Notes: generated from the sequence alone by a model not told the origin. DNA of 64,000 nucleotides from Chitinophaga sp. LS1 (GCF_034274695.1 NZ_CP128362.1:3040501-3104500); one strand, 5' to 3'. Numbered from the stretch's first letter, positions 1 to 9,000 are shown. Program-made: numbers and translations.

Positions 1-276
1 CTGTTCAAATTTCTGAGTTATGTATTCGCTTATACGGTCTGGCCGCTTTACTATGTTTTGCAGGAAGGGCTTTTAAAGGGACGAACAATTGGGAAATTGA
101 TTACAGGTACTGTCGCTATCCGCCTGGACGGGCAGCCACTTTCATGGGGAAACGTATTCGGCAGATCTTATGCCCGCATTGTTCCGTTTGAGATGTTTTC
201 AGGCTTCGGCACTCCATGGCATGACAGCTGGACTGCAACGACCGTTGTTAAAAAAGCAGACTTAGTGACAATGTAA
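1..276 (+). CDS. RDD family membrane protein, C-terminal part
   Basis: The window opens inside this gene; frame 1 is open from base 1 to the TAA at 274-276 and gives 91 residues. The text GRTIGKLITGTVAIRLDG followed by NVFGRSYARIVPFE is the conserved core loop and following helix of RDD-domain proteins (small integral membrane proteins named for Arg-Asp-Asp). The substrate or role of RDD proteins is mostly unknown. The gene converges on a second RDD gene with only three bases between the two stop codons. The N-terminal half, including the RDD motif itself, is outside the window, so length and start cannot be judged. Confidence 0.8.
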   Translation: MFKFLSYVFAYTVWPLYYVLQEGLLKGRTIGKLITGTVAIRLDGQPLSWGNVFGRSYARIVPFEMFSGFGTPWHDSWTATTVVKKADLVTM

Positions 277-279
277 TTT

Positions 280-1011
280 TTACCGGGTTGTATAGTAGTT
301 GTAATCGTTCAGCACGGTCTCCAGGAACTGGTAATGATCCATCTCTGTTTCGATCACCAATACTTCTTTTACTCTCGCTGATACTCTGGCTATCAGATCC
401 TGATTACCAGATTTGATAGCCTGGTCCATCAATACCTTGATCTTATTCATATCTCTGTCAGACAAGCGAAGGATCTGTGGAAAGTGAGGCTCGTAGTTGA
501 GCGAAGACATATCCCGGTAAATGGTATCCTGTATACTGCTTTTGTTCTTTGTATTCACTACTATTGTACCGGCTACTACATCGCCCAGGCGCTGGTCATA
601 ATTGGAACGGACCATGGAGATGATAGGAATGGCACCATTCAGGAACAGGAATCCCCAGGGTGTTTCGATCATACGGAACATCCAGCGGATCAGGTGCTGG
701 CTGATACTTGGCTTACCCCCATTCAGACTCCTGACCTTCAGGCCTAACATCATTTTTCCGGGAGATTGCCCGTTCATCGTAATCTCAAACAAAAGATAAT
801 AGAGCGACACCGGGAGCAAACAAAAGAGAATGTACATCACTGTTTCAGTATTGCCGGACAGGTGCATCCTGTTAAACGTTACATAGATAGCAATGATAAA
901 TGCCAACCGGATGAGAACGTCAATAAACCATGCCAGAAACCGCATCATAATGTTGGCAGTTTCAAATTCCAGCTCTATATTGAAGGATGTAGGTATTTTT
1001 ACATTAGCCAT
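280..1011 (-). CDS. RDD family membrane protein
   Basis: A 243-residue protein starting MANVKIP. The hydrophobic N-terminal half (two segments around residues 24-45 and 58-80) is followed by GQSPGKMMLGLKVRSLNGG and IRWMFRMIE, the RDD signature. A hydrophilic tail of about 90 residues after the domain (DRDMNKIKVLMDQAIKSGN onward) resembles the tails of RDD proteins found beside SpoIIM/DUF4129/MoxR clusters. An ATG two codons upstream (1017) is possible, but the -7 box TAAATTTG on this strand (1022-1015) overlaps it, so the 1011 start is preferred. It is divergent from the SpoIIM-like gene, sharing a 47-bp intergenic region. Likely an inner-membrane partner of the neighbouring operon; function unknown. 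Confidence 0.85.
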   Translation of the reverse strand: MANVKIPTSFNIELEFETANIMMRFLAWFIDVLIRLAFIIAIYVTFNRMHLSGNTETVMYILFCLLPVSLYYLLFEITMNGQSPGKMMLGLKVRSLNGGKPSISQHLIRWMFRMIETPWGFLFLNGAIPIISMVRSNYDQRLGDVVAGTIVVNTKNKSSIQDTIYRDMSSLNYEPHFPQILRLSDRDMNKIKVLMDQAIKSGNQDLIARVSARVKEVLVIETEMDHYQFLETVLNDYNYYTTR

Positions 1012-1014
1012 GTA

Positions 1015-1022
1015 CAAATTTA
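1015..1022 (-). promoter_or_regulatory. -7 promoter element of the RDD gene
   Basis: TAAATTTG matches the Bacteroidota -7 consensus TAnnTTTG exactly. Only three bases (TAC) separate it from the ATG at 1011, so transcription should begin at or within a few bases of the start codon, giving an essentially leaderless mRNA. Confidence 0.6.
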
Positions 1023-1034
1023 CTAATTAATGTA

Positions 1035-1042
1035 TATGTTTG
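1035..1042 (+). promoter_or_regulatory. -7 promoter element of the SpoIIM-DUF58 operon
   Basis: TATGTTTG fits TAnnTTTG. Transcription would start near 1047, leaving a leader of about 12 nt before the ATG at 1059. No clear TTTG -33 element was seen at the expected distance. Confidence 0.5.
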
Positions 1043-1058
1043 TTATAATGGATAACCC

Positions 1059-2042
1059 ATGCGTGAGACTACTTTTATAAAGAAAAATTTACCCCGCTGG
1101 AAAAAGTACCAGGAGGAACCAACCGAGGATCCGGATGAGATGGCTGCACGGTTCACCAGTTTGCTGGATGACCTTGCGTACGCCAAAACATTCTATAGTT
1201 TCAGCAAGGTCACAGGTTACATTAACAGTCTGGCGGCAGACATCTACCAGCGGATCTACGGAAACCGCCAGGAAAAGGACGGCCGTTTTCAGCGATTCTT
1301 TTTGTACGAGTTACCCCTGATCTTCCGTAAATATCATCGATTATTATTATTCACCGCTATATTTTTTCTGTTATTCTGTGTTATGAGCGCATTTTCTGCC
1401 GCCCGCGACGAAACTTTTGTAAGAGGAGTGCTGGGCGATGAGTATGTGAGCATGACGGAACGGAATATCAGTAACGGGGACCCATTTGGTGTGTACGGTA
1501 ATGGAAATGAGCTGGTTATGTTCATGACGATTGCCTACAACAATATCAGGGTGGCGATCATGTGTTTTATGGGAGGGATATTTATGGGTATTGGCACCTT
1601 ATACATCCTCATGTCCAATGGGGTGATGCTGGGAGCTTTTCAATATTTATTTTTTGCCAAAGGGCTGGGGTTGAAGTCGGTGCTGGTGATCTGGATTCAT
1701 GGTACGCTTGAAATTTCTTCCATCGTTATCACAGGGGCCGCAGGTCTTGTGATGGTAAGTGGCCTGATCTTTCCGGGTACGCGCAAGCGACTGGATGCCC
1801 TGAAAAAAACAGCCAGAGATGCGGTCAAGATGATGATCAGCCTGATCCCGGTATTCCTCACCGCTGCATTCCTGGAAGGGTTTGTGACCCGGCATACCAA
1901 AATGCCCATGTTTGCAAGTGTAAGTATCCTGTCCCTGTCCCTGATATTTATAGTAGGTTATTTTGTGGTATACCCGATTTATATATACCGCAGGGGATTC
2001 AGACTGGATGAAGCCGGCAAAGTTATAAAACCTGTGAAATGA
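1059..2042 (+). CDS. SpoIIM-like (stage II sporulation protein M family) membrane protein
   Basis: 327 residues. After a soluble N-terminal region of about 90 residues come five or so membrane segments (about 92-113, 163-187, 205-236, 258-275, 285-310). NNIRVAI (161-167), the HGTLEI motif (214-219) and AAFLEGFVTR (269-278) are hallmarks of the SpoIIM/DUF95 family. In Bacillus SpoIIM acts in septal peptidoglycan remodelling; in non-sporulating bacteria the role is unknown and the gene usually sits beside RDD, DUF4129, MoxR and DUF58 genes, as here. Its last four bases overlap the start of the DUF4129 gene (ATGA), indicating translational coupling. First gene of a five-gene operon. Confidence 0.85.
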   Translation: MRETTFIKKNLPRWKKYQEEPTEDPDEMAARFTSLLDDLAYAKTFYSFSKVTGYINSLAADIYQRIYGNRQEKDGRFQRFFLYELPLIFRKYHRLLLFTAIFFLLFCVMSAFSAARDETFVRGVLGDEYVSMTERNISNGDPFGVYGNGNELVMFMTIAYNNIRVAIMCFMGGIFMGIGTLYILMSNGVMLGAFQYLFFAKGLGLKSVLVIWIHGTLEISSIVITGAAGLVMVSGLIFPGTRKRLDALKKTARDAVKMMISLIPVFLTAAFLEGFVTRHTKMPMFASVSILSLSLIFIVGYFVVYPIYIYRRGFRLDEAGKVIKPVK

Positions 2043-2863
2043 GGGAAGGATTGAAAGCATTATTACTCGCATTATTACTACTGCCCGGTAGCCTGTTTGC
2101 ACAGGATACCAGCGTAAGTATTATGGAAGAAGCTCCGGTACCACAGGTAACGGCAGATATCGATACCGTGGTGGCCCTGAATACAGCCCCATACCTGTAT
2201 GACGAAGCAATACCTATGGATGCAGATACCATAGACGACTATGACGAAGCATCTGCCTTGCTGATCCGGAAATTGCCAACCGAGGTAAAAGATAAATTCA
2301 GCAAAGACAAAGAACTGGTATATCACCAGAAGCCTCCCCAAAAACCATCCAACTTCAATTTCAAATGGCTGGAGGCTATTTTCATTGGGATTGCATACCT
2401 CTTCAAAGCTTTCTGGTGGCTCATCGTCATCGCCATTCTGGCCACAATGGGGTTGGCTATTTTCGTTTACCTCCGCAGAAACGGTTATGTGTTTAAGTGG
2501 AGTAAAACGGAAAATAATAAGGAGGATATACAGCTGGTAGAAGAGGATCACGATGCGAGTGGATACGAAAGTCATATTCAGCAGGCTATTGCAGAAGGGA
2601 AGCTCAGACTGGCAGTGCGCCTCATGTACCTGCAGACAATACGGGTACTGGCCGATAAAGAAATTATTGTGTACAGTAAGGAGAAAACAAATTCGGCTTA
2701 CCTGCGTAGCTTGTCGCAAACCCAGTGGCATAAACCTTTTGCACGACTGACTGTGGATTACGAATATATATGGTACGGTGAAGTGCCTGTGAATGGGGAA
2801 CAATTCAGCACTATTCAGGGGCAGTTCAAACAATTTATGAACGAATTAGGCTATATCCGGTGA
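2039..2863 (+). CDS. DUF4129 domain membrane protein
   Basis: 274 residues: a signal peptide (1-21, ending LFAQ), an acidic periplasmic stretch to about 105, a membrane region (about 111-145), then a cytoplasmic domain. Residues 188-245 (RLAVRLMYLQTIRVLADKE, then FARLTVDYEYIWYGE) are the DUF4129 core, which in other proteins is fused to transglutaminase-like domains. Here it stands alone. It overlaps both neighbours by four bases (ATGA at the start, GTGA at the end), so its translation is coupled to both. It probably forms part of a membrane complex with the SpoIIM-like and DUF4350 proteins; molecular function unknown. Confidence 0.8.
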   Translation: MREGLKALLLALLLLPGSLFAQDTSVSIMEEAPVPQVTADIDTVVALNTAPYLYDEAIPMDADTIDDYDEASALLIRKLPTEVKDKFSKDKELVYHQKPPQKPSNFNFKWLEAIFIGIAYLFKAFWWLIVIAILATMGLAIFVYLRRNGYVFKWSKTENNKEDIQLVEEDHDASGYESHIQQAIAEGKLRLAVRLMYLQTIRVLADKEIIVYSKEKTNSAYLRSLSQTQWHKPFARLTVDYEYIWYGEVPVNGEQFSTIQGQFKQFMNELGYIR

Positions 2864-4083
2864 AAAGAACAATAGGCATAATCATCGCTTCTGTATTCTT
2901 GCTATTGTTCGTGGTAGCAATAATAGCTTCCAATATGCAGTCGTTATCACGGGATGAAGACCTGCACCTGGAAAAGCAGACATTTTCTTATAAGGATAAA
3001 AATCCGGGGGGCTGCTATGTCATGTTCGAATCTCTGCCATCCTTTTATGATGGCGAACATCCCAATGTGGTTTCCAAGCCATTTGCTGCCACCGCTAAGA
3101 AGGACATTAGTCTCAGAACTGGTGAAGGTATTCTTTACTACCTGGTGGCAAACAGGCTGTTTACCACGGCAGAAGATGTGGATTCCATGATTGAGTTTGT
3201 GAACAGGGGCAATCAGCTTTTTGTTGCAGCCAATGATCTGGACAGCACCTTTATAAGCAGGTTATATACCAAAGTGTCGAACAACACTAATTTCTTTGCA
3301 AAACCAGGTGCCGAAGAGCACTATGTGAACCATGCACTGACACCTGATACTGTATATACCCGGGATTCAATTGCAGGGGGGCGCTACTTTACCCTGCTGG
3401 ATACGGCCAGAACAACGATATTGGGTACTGACAGTAATTTCAGGGCCAACTTTGTAAGGATCAATGTCGGGAAAGGACAGGTCTTTTTGCTGCTGCAACC
3501 TTCTATCCTGACCAACTACTTCCTGATGTATAAACACAATCTTGGTTCACTGGAAAAACTGGCAGCTTACACCTATGGTTATTACACCGTGTATTGGGAT
3601 GAATTCTATAAATATCACCAGTATCCACAGGAAGGAGAATTTAGTCAGTGGAGTGTGCTGATGCGCTATCCTGCCCTGCGCTGGGCGTTGTGGCTGCTGG
3701 TATTGCTCCTGCTGCTGTATGCCCTTTTTGAAAGTAAAAGAAGACAGCGGATTATTCCTGACAAAGTTGTGCTGACAAATAACTCACTGGAATTCGTAGA
3801 AGCGCTGGGGCAGTTATACTATCAACAGCATGACAACGTGAACCTGGCGAGAAAGATCATCATGCAATGGCTGGAATTTATCCGCACAAAATATTATCTG
3901 AATACAAATACCATCGACGACGAGTTCATACGTCGTTTATCACATAAAACAGGTATGCCACTGGCAGATGTAGAAGCGATCATTGACAGCATTCACTTTA
4001 TACAGCTGGCAGATAAAATCACAGATACATACCTGAAGGAGTTTTATAGTAAAATACAGGCGTTTTATTTAAATACTAAATAA
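2860..4083 (+). CDS. DUF4350 domain membrane protein
   Basis: 407 residues, GTG start within the GTGA overlap with the DUF4129 gene. An N-terminal membrane anchor (about 5-23) is followed by a large extracytoplasmic domain with DUF4350-type features ([38 protein letters not shown]), a second membrane span (about 273-292, rich in Leu), and a cytoplasmic tail of some 110 residues with a basic start ([10 protein letters not shown]). Family members occur regularly between DUF4129 and MoxR genes; no activity is known. The stop codon overlaps the MoxR start (TAATG). Confidence 0.8.
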   Translation: MKRTIGIIIASVFLLLFVVAIIASNMQSLSRDEDLHLEKQTFSYKDKNPGGCYVMFESLPSFYDGEHPNVVSKPFAATAKKDISLRTGEGILYYLVANRLFTTAEDVDSMIEFVNRGNQLFVAANDLDSTFISRLYTKVSNNTNFFAKPGAEEHYVNHALTPDTVYTRDSIAGGRYFTLLDTARTTILGTDSNFRANFVRINVGKGQVFLLLQPSILTNYFLMYKHNLGSLEKLAAYTYGYYTVYWDEFYKYHQYPQEGEFSQWSVLMRYPALRWALWLLVLLLLLYALFESKRRQRIIPDKVVLTNNSLEFVEALGQLYYQQHDNVNLARKIIMQWLEFIRTKYYLNTNTIDDEFIRRLSHKTGMPLADVEAIIDSIHFIQLADKITDTYLKEFYSKIQAFYLNTK

Positions 4084-5063
4084 TGGAGGAAACTACATTT
4101 CATCCCCGTACAGATTTTTATGCATTGCACCAGGGTGTAGCTGCTATACGGGAACAGATAGGAAAAGTAATTGTCGGTCAGCATGAAATGGTGGAACTGC
4201 TCATCACCGGTTTGCTGACACAGGGACATGTGCTGATTGAAGGTGTACCCGGAGTAGCAAAGACGCTGACCGCAAAACTGCTGGCCAGAACTATTGATGC
4301 AGATTTTTCCAGGTTACAGTTCACACCTGATATTATGCCTGCCGATGTGATAGGTACCTCCATATTCAATCCTGAAACGAGGAACTTTGAATATAAACGT
4401 GGACCGGTTTTCAGCAACCTGGTACTGATTGATGAAATCAACCGTGCCCCTGCCAAGACACAGGCGGCCCTGTTCGAGGTGATGGAAGAGAAACAGATCA
4501 CCAACGATGGCATCACGCATCCATTGCCTGCGCCATTCATGGTGGTCGCTACCCAGAACCCCATTGAACAGGAAGGAACTTATCGCCTGCCTGAAGCACA
4601 GCTGGACCGTTTTCTCTTTAAGATCGAAGTGAAATATCCTTCACTGAACGAGGAGATCACCATGCTGCAGGCTATGCACCAGTTCAATGGTCTGACAGAC
4701 CTGACGAAGATGGTGGATAAAGTGGTGACTGCCAGCCAGATCATCGAATTCCAGGCACTGGTAAGGCAAGTACATATTGAAGATAAACTGCTGCACTACA
4801 TTGCAGCACTGATCCAGGAAACCCGTGTGAATGCTTCCCTGTACCTGGGTGCATCTCCCCGTGCTTCTATCGCGGTGATGAATTGTGCAAAAGCAACTGC
4901 GGCCGTTAACAACCGTGATTTCGTAACGCCGGATGATATTGTGAACATGCTGCCACATGTATTGCGTCACCGTATTATGCTGACACCTGAGCGTGAAATG
5001 GAAGGCATCACAACCGATGAAGTGATCGCCCAGATCATCAAAGCTGTAGAAGTACCGAGGTAA
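4083..5063 (+). CDS. MoxR-family AAA+ ATPase
   Basis: 326 residues. Walker A GVPGVAKT (54-61), Walker B LVLIDEIN (113-120, catalytic D117/E118), the MoxR signature [20 protein letters not shown], and sensor 1 [20 protein letters not shown] are all intact. The C-terminal lid ([17 protein letters not shown]) is typical. MoxR ATPases are chaperone-like partners that act on membrane or metal-binding client proteins, usually with a VWA protein; here the client candidates are the co-transcribed DUF58, DUF4350 and DUF4129 proteins. One base separates it from the DUF58 gene. Confidence 0.95.
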   Translation: MEETTFHPRTDFYALHQGVAAIREQIGKVIVGQHEMVELLITGLLTQGHVLIEGVPGVAKTLTAKLLARTIDADFSRLQFTPDIMPADVIGTSIFNPETRNFEYKRGPVFSNLVLIDEINRAPAKTQAALFEVMEEKQITNDGITHPLPAPFMVVATQNPIEQEGTYRLPEAQLDRFLFKIEVKYPSLNEEITMLQAMHQFNGLTDLTKMVDKVVTASQIIEFQALVRQVHIEDKLLHYIAALIQETRVNASLYLGASPRASIAVMNCAKATAAVNNRDFVTPDDIVNMLPHVLRHRIMLTPEREMEGITTDEVIAQIIKAVEVPR

Positions 5064-5064
5064 T

Positions 5065-6402
5065 ATGAAGAAAACATATCTGGCATTATTCTTTACCACC
5101 CGCCTGTATACGATCATAGGTGCACTGGCACTGTTCTTTATACTGGCTTATTTTTTTCCGGTGTTATACCCGGTGGCTTTGTTCCTTGCAGCAGGGCTGG
5201 GGTTGTTGTTGCTGGTCGATCTGTTCTTCCTGTTTACCGCAGGTCCTGACCCATTTCCTGTATCCAGGGTTATGGGGCAGCGCTTTAGTAATGGAGACGA
5301 CAATACCATTCGTCTGCATGTAAAAAATAACTTTCGTTTTCCTGTGTTTGTCACCATACTGGATGAATTACCTTTTCAGTTTCAGCTGAGAGATTTCAGG
5401 CAGAAAACAATGTTGAAACCCGGAGAATCGAAAGTGGTGGAATACTTGCTGCGTCCGGTGGAGAGAGGAGAATACCAGTTTGGCGATACGAATTCATTTG
5501 TAAAAAGTCCGATCGGGCTGGTGCAAAGACGTATTATAAAAGCCGGTGCGGAAACGGTGAAAGTATATCCTTCATTTTTGCAGTTGCGCAATTTTGAGTT
5601 GTATACATTCGATGATCGTGTGGGAGAGATGGGGGTACATAAAAAGAAGATGATTGGCCAGAGTATGGAATTTGATCATATCAAAGAATATGTGCGTGGC
5701 GATGATGTGAGAAGAGTGAACTGGAAAGCCACCGCCCGCAGAGGTGGATTGATGGTGAATAATTATGTGGAAGAGAAGTCGCAGCAGATCTATTGTGTGA
5801 TTGATAAAGGCAGGGCGATGAAGATGCCTTTTGAAGGGATGACATTGCTGGATTACGCCATCAATTCTTCGCTGGTGTTCAGCAATATCGCATTGCAGAA
5901 AGGGGATAAGGCCGGACTGGTCACGTTGAAGGAGCAGGATGTAGATGTATTGCCGGCGAGTAGTAAGAAAGTACAACTGAATAAAATTCTGGATACCCTG
6001 TATGCACAGGAAACGCAATGGCAGGAGAGTGATTATGAAAAGATGGTGGTAACACTGCGTAGTCATTTCAACCAGCGCTCCCTGCTGGTGTTGTTTACAA
6101 ACTTTGAGTCATTGTCCGCCTTGCATAGACAGATGCCTTATCTGCGCCGGTTGTCAAAATATCATTTGTTGCTGGTGGTATTTTTTGAGAATACAGAATT
6201 AAAGAAAATCACCCAGGAAACGCCTACAGCCGTAGAAGACATTTACAGGCAGGTGATTGCGCAGAAGTTTGCTTATGAGAAGAAGCAAATGGTGCGTGAG
6301 CTGGCGCAGTTCGGGATCCTTTCCCTGTTGACTACGCCGCAGCAGTTGAGTTTGCACCTGATCAACAAATATCTGGAGCTGAAATCACGCTCACTCATTT
6401 AA
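5065..6402 (+). CDS. DUF58 domain protein
   Basis: 445 residues with two N-terminal membrane spans (about 13-58), a beta-rich middle part and the DUF58 motif DDVRRVNWKATARRGGLMV near residues 213-231. The following region (VIDKGRAMKM, then LVTLKEQDVDVL) has the outline of a von Willebrand A fold, which is usual for this family. DUF58 genes nearly always follow a MoxR ATPase and are taken to be its partner. Last gene of the operon; its final 12 bases overlap the end of the convergent gene at 6391-7026. Confidence 0.9.
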   Translation: MKKTYLALFFTTRLYTIIGALALFFILAYFFPVLYPVALFLAAGLGLLLLVDLFFLFTAGPDPFPVSRVMGQRFSNGDDNTIRLHVKNNFRFPVFVTILDELPFQFQLRDFRQKTMLKPGESKVVEYLLRPVERGEYQFGDTNSFVKSPIGLVQRRIIKAGAETVKVYPSFLQLRNFELYTFDDRVGEMGVHKKKMIGQSMEFDHIKEYVRGDDVRRVNWKATARRGGLMVNNYVEEKSQQIYCVIDKGRAMKMPFEGMTLLDYAINSSLVFSNIALQKGDKAGLVTLKEQDVDVLPASSKKVQLNKILDTLYAQETQWQESDYEKMVVTLRSHFNQRSLLVLFTNFESLSALHRQMPYLRRLSKYHLLLVVFFENTELKKITQETPTAVEDIYRQVIAQKFAYEKKQMVRELAQFGILSLLTTPQQLSLHLINKYLELKSRSLI

Positions 6403-7026
6403 TTTTTTTACAGGAATAGTGGTGAGGGCCTTGAGGCGCTCATCATTTTTGTATGTGGCTGTAGCATTTACAGCTTGTATCTCCGTTTCATTGTTGTTAA
6501 TGAGCAGGTCCTGCCCCAATAATTTCCCATTACTTACTTCGAAAGAGACGGCGCTGGTATCCAAAGGGAATATTCTACCAGAGCTATAGATCCCTTCTAC
6601 ATTCAGATAATAATGGAACCCCCTTTTCAGGCTATCGGCATAATGGTGAAACCGGATGCTGTCCAGTTTGGGGAGTACGATATCGGCAGTCATAGACTGG
6701 GGGATATCGGCGCTGGTAATGGTCAGCTGGATGGTGTAATCCCGGCTGATGAGGGATTTTCTGTCCAGTAATAAGTAGCCATTTTGAAAGGTACCGCTGT
6801 TGGGGACTACTTTGATGCGGTTCCAGTTGTAATTACCGCGGAGGAAACCGGGGGTGGTTCTTATTTCGCCGTTGGCGAAAGCGATATAGAGGCCAATGGG
6901 GATTTTGTTATAGAGTTCGGGGAGGGAGGAGGAGTCGTAGACGGCTTTGATGGATTTAACTTCCTTTTGCTGACCGGTGGCCAACAGGGTGAGAAGGGTG
7001 GATAAAATGGTGAGGAATGATTTCAT
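6391..7026 (-). CDS. Unknown secreted protein
   Basis: 211 residues. An N-terminal signal peptide (hydrophobic to about residue 17, ending LLATGQQ) is followed by a mostly beta-type sequence with many aromatic residues and no cysteine after the signal. I do not recognise a family. The near-consensus -7 box TACCTTTC (7038-7031) lies four bases before the ATG, so the mRNA is probably leaderless. The gene converges on the DUF58 gene with a 12-base overlap of coding ends. Confidence 0.65.
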   Translation of the reverse strand: MKSFLTILSTLLTLLATGQQKEVKSIKAVYDSSSLPELYNKIPIGLYIAFANGEIRTTPGFLRGNYNWNRIKVVPNSGTFQNGYLLLDRKSLISRDYTIQLTITSADIPQSMTADIVLPKLDSIRFHHYADSLKRGFHYYLNVEGIYSSGRIFPLDTSAVSFEVSNGKLLGQDLLINNNETEIQAVNATATYKNDERLKALTTIPVKKLNE

Positions 7027-7030
7027 AGGG

Positions 7031-7038
7031 GAAAGGTA
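7031..7038 (-). promoter_or_regulatory. Probable -7 promoter element
   Basis: TACCTTTC on the minus strand, one base from TAnnTTTG, four bases before the ATG at 7026. Confidence 0.4.
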
Positions 7039-7070
7039 TAAAAAATCGTTCCAAATAGGGTGTAGCTATA

Positions 7071-7279
7071 GTGCTATAAGGGTGCTATAAGGGTACTAAA
7101 AGGGCACTTCATTATCCCCGGGATATTGAGGTGCCCTTTTGGTGACGAATTGGTGTCGAAGAAGCGTCGAACAAGCGTCGAAGACGTGTCGAACAAGCAT
7201 CGAAGAAACATCGAACAAGTGTCGAAGAAGCATCGAACAAGCGACCTGCTCAAGGTGGACCTGAGGTGGACTTGTGTAT
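7071..7279. repeat. Spacer built on an 11-bp repeat lattice
   Basis: Three groups of 11-bp tandem units lie on one common 11-base phase. 7071-7103 holds GTGCTATAAGG twice and GTACTAAAAGG. 7155-7242 holds eight units of RTCGAAGAAGC or RTCGAACAAGC, which alternate G and C at the seventh base and so form 22-bp double units. 7254-7275 holds GGTGGACCTGA and GGTGGACTTGT. TTTTGGTGACG and AATTGGTGTCG (7137-7158) bridge the first two groups. Eleven is not a multiple of three, so this is not a repeated peptide. No gene is seen here. Confidence 0.8.
7098..7140. terminator. Possible bidirectional terminator
   Basis: AAAAGGGCACTTC (7098-7110) pairs with GAGGTGCCCTTTT (7128-7140) through 13 bp with one G-U. 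The T run on either strand is only four bases, so termination efficiency is doubtful. It lies downstream of the nitronate monooxygenase gene on the minus strand. Confidence 0.45.
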
Positions 7280-7295
7280 GATATTGAATTGATTT

Positions 7296-8294
7296 TTAGA
7301 TAGTTGCGCTGATATCCTTTCCAGCGTCCAGGGCAAGCTTTGTTTCCTTCATCAGGTTGTGAACAATTTCTTCAATAGAGCTGATTTCTTTTACGAGTTC
7401 TACGCTCTGTCCGGCAGACCATAATTGTTGATAATTCCCGGGTTTTACGGCCTGTTCCAGTTTTTTCATCCCCCTGAGTTGTACGAGCATTTTGAAGTAT
7501 TTGCGGGTACGGGCGTTGTTATTGAGGAGTTTTTCGAACCAGTTTTGTGTATAACCGATTTTCCGGGCGGTGGGGGTGTTAATGATATTGCAGGGGGTAC
7601 CGGAGAGGCGTTCAGTAAGTACGATGTCGTCCATGCCGTATTGGAGAATGGCGTTTTTGTATTCGGCGCTCACGGAGGCTTCGTGGCTGGCAATAAACCG
7701 GGTACCGATAGATACGCCGTCGGCACCGAGCAGGAGGGCGCTGGCTATCTGGCTGCCATGGGCAATGCCACCAGCGGCAACGAGTATTTTGCCTGGAAAG
7801 TGTTCCTGCAGGGAGGGTATCAGTACATGCATAGGGTAGGGGCCTGCATGGCCACCGGCGCCTGCGGTAACGGCGATAAAGCCATCGCAGCCTGCCTGTG
7901 CTGCTTTTTCCGCATGGGCAAGATTCGTCACATCACAGAGCACTGTGGCGCCATAGCTGTGGGCGGCGGCAATGACTTCTTTGGGACTACCGAGGGAGGT
8001 GATATAGAGGGGGACTTTGGATTCGGCACAGACCTGGAGGTGTTTGGAATAGAGCGGGTTGGTCTTTTGCACGATGAGGTTCACGCCATAGGTGCCTTGT
8101 GGCGCCTGGGTGCGGTGAGCGTTCAGTCTGTCGAGCACGTCTTTTAGTTCACCTTCGCGGCGGTAATTGAGGGAGGGGAAGGTACCGGCAATACCGTTGT
8201 CCATAGCAGATCTGACCATAGCTTCATTACTTACCAGAAACATGGGAGCCATGATCACCGGGTACCGGATGGCCAGCGTTGAGGTTAATTTCAT
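7296..8294 (-). CDS. Nitronate monooxygenase (2-nitropropane dioxygenase family)
   Basis: 332 residues, an FMN-binding TIM barrel. The start (RYPVIMAPMFLVSNEAMV), the AGAGGHAG loop carrying the family's conserved histidine, and the phosphate-binding part AAGGIAHGSQIASALLLGAD then GVSIGTRFIAS are characteristic. Such enzymes oxidise alkyl nitronates, which inactivate other enzymes, to carbonyl compounds and nitrite; related FabK enzymes reduce enoyl-ACP, but FabK genes normally sit with fatty-acid genes. The start is 17 bp from the end of the riboflavin synthase gene, so both probably share a transcript, which joins a flavin enzyme to flavin synthesis. Confidence 0.85.
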   Translation of the reverse strand: MKLTSTLAIRYPVIMAPMFLVSNEAMVRSAMDNGIAGTFPSLNYRREGELKDVLDRLNAHRTQAPQGTYGVNLIVQKTNPLYSKHLQVCAESKVPLYITSLGSPKEVIAAAHSYGATVLCDVTNLAHAEKAAQAGCDGFIAVTAGAGGHAGPYPMHVLIPSLQEHFPGKILVAAGGIAHGSQIASALLLGADGVSIGTRFIASHEASVSAEYKNAILQYGMDDIVLTERLSGTPCNIINTPTARKIGYTQNWFEKLLNNNARTRKYFKMLVQLRGMKKLEQAVKPGNYQQLWSAGQSVELVKEISSIEEIVHNLMKETKLALDAGKDISATI

Positions 8295-8311
8295 GCGTGT
8301 GTATTTATATG

Positions 8312-8899
8312 CTAATTGGCTGTTTTCTGCCGTGCGACGTACTTACCCAGGATATCGAATTCCAGGTTGATGATACTGCCGGCATGAACAGCGGATATAT
8401 TAGTATGTTCGTAGGTATATGGAATGACAGCGATGGTGAATTCAGTGTTGGTAACATTGAAAACAGTCAGGCTGATACCATTGAGGCAGATGGAGCCTTT
8501 TTCCACGATAAGACCAGCGAACTGGGCCGGGAAGCGGAAGCGGTATTCCCAGCTACCATTTTGCGGGGTGCAGGAGAGGCATTCGCCGGTGGCGTCTACA
8601 TGGCCCTGTACGATGTGCCCGTCAATGCGGCCATTGAAGAGCATGGCTCTTTCCAGATTTACTTTCTGACCTGGGGTAAGCAGGCCGATATTGCTTTTCT
8701 GGAGGGTTTCGGCAACGGCTACGATCTGGTAGATATCTTTGTCAATGTGGGTAACTGTTAGGCAAACCCCATTGTGGGCGATGCTTTGGTCTACTTTCAA
8801 TTCGGGCGTGAGGGAGGAGTGGATGGAGATGACCATATTGCTGCCTTCCTTTTTTGTAGCTATAACTTCGCCTAGTGATTCTATTATTCCTGTAAACAT
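8312..8899 (-). CDS. ribE: Riboflavin synthase alpha subunit
   Basis: 195 residues beginning MFTGIIESLG, the invariant start of riboflavin synthase. Two tandem lumazine-binding barrels are visible: SIAHNGVCLTV in the first and SICLNGISLTVFNV in the second, with GHIVQGHVDATG between them. The enzyme dismutates two 6,7-dimethyl-8-ribityllumazine molecules into riboflavin in the cytoplasm. Other rib genes are not nearby. The -7-like box TAATTTCG (8911-8904) ends four bases before the ATG, suggesting a leaderless mRNA and no FMN riboswitch in this leader. Confidence 0.95.
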   Translation of the reverse strand: MFTGIIESLGEVIATKKEGSNMVISIHSSLTPELKVDQSIAHNGVCLTVTHIDKDIYQIVAVAETLQKSNIGLLTPGQKVNLERAMLFNGRIDGHIVQGHVDATGECLSCTPQNGSWEYRFRFPAQFAGLIVEKGSICLNGISLTVFNVTNTEFTIAVIPYTYEHTNISAVHAGSIINLEFDILGKYVARQKTAN

Positions 8900-8903
8900 G
8901 GAA

Positions 8904-8911
8904 CGAAATTA
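8904..8911 (-). promoter_or_regulatory. -7 promoter element of ribE
   Basis: TAATTTCG on the minus strand; the same variant occurs before the tRNA-Gln gene at 48649-48656. A TTTC at about 17 bases upstream may be the -33 element. Confidence 0.45.
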
Positions 8912-8967
8912 TGGAAAAAAGCGGAGGTGAAAGCTGACGAAAGGCACCCATAAAATTCAAACAATAG

Positions 8968-9000
8968 TTTGTTTTTTTAGAATTAAATGGTTTATCTTTG
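8968..9000 (+). promoter_or_regulatory. rpsU promoter
   Basis: TTTG at 8968-8971 and TATCTTTG at 8993-9000, separated by 21 bases, match both elements of the Bacteroidota housekeeping promoter. Transcription should start near 9005, 20-odd bases before the ATG. Confidence 0.7.

Noticed and set aside
7155..7242. Tandem array considered as a CRISPR
   Set aside because: Units are 11 bp, contiguous and without unique spacers, and no cas gene is present.
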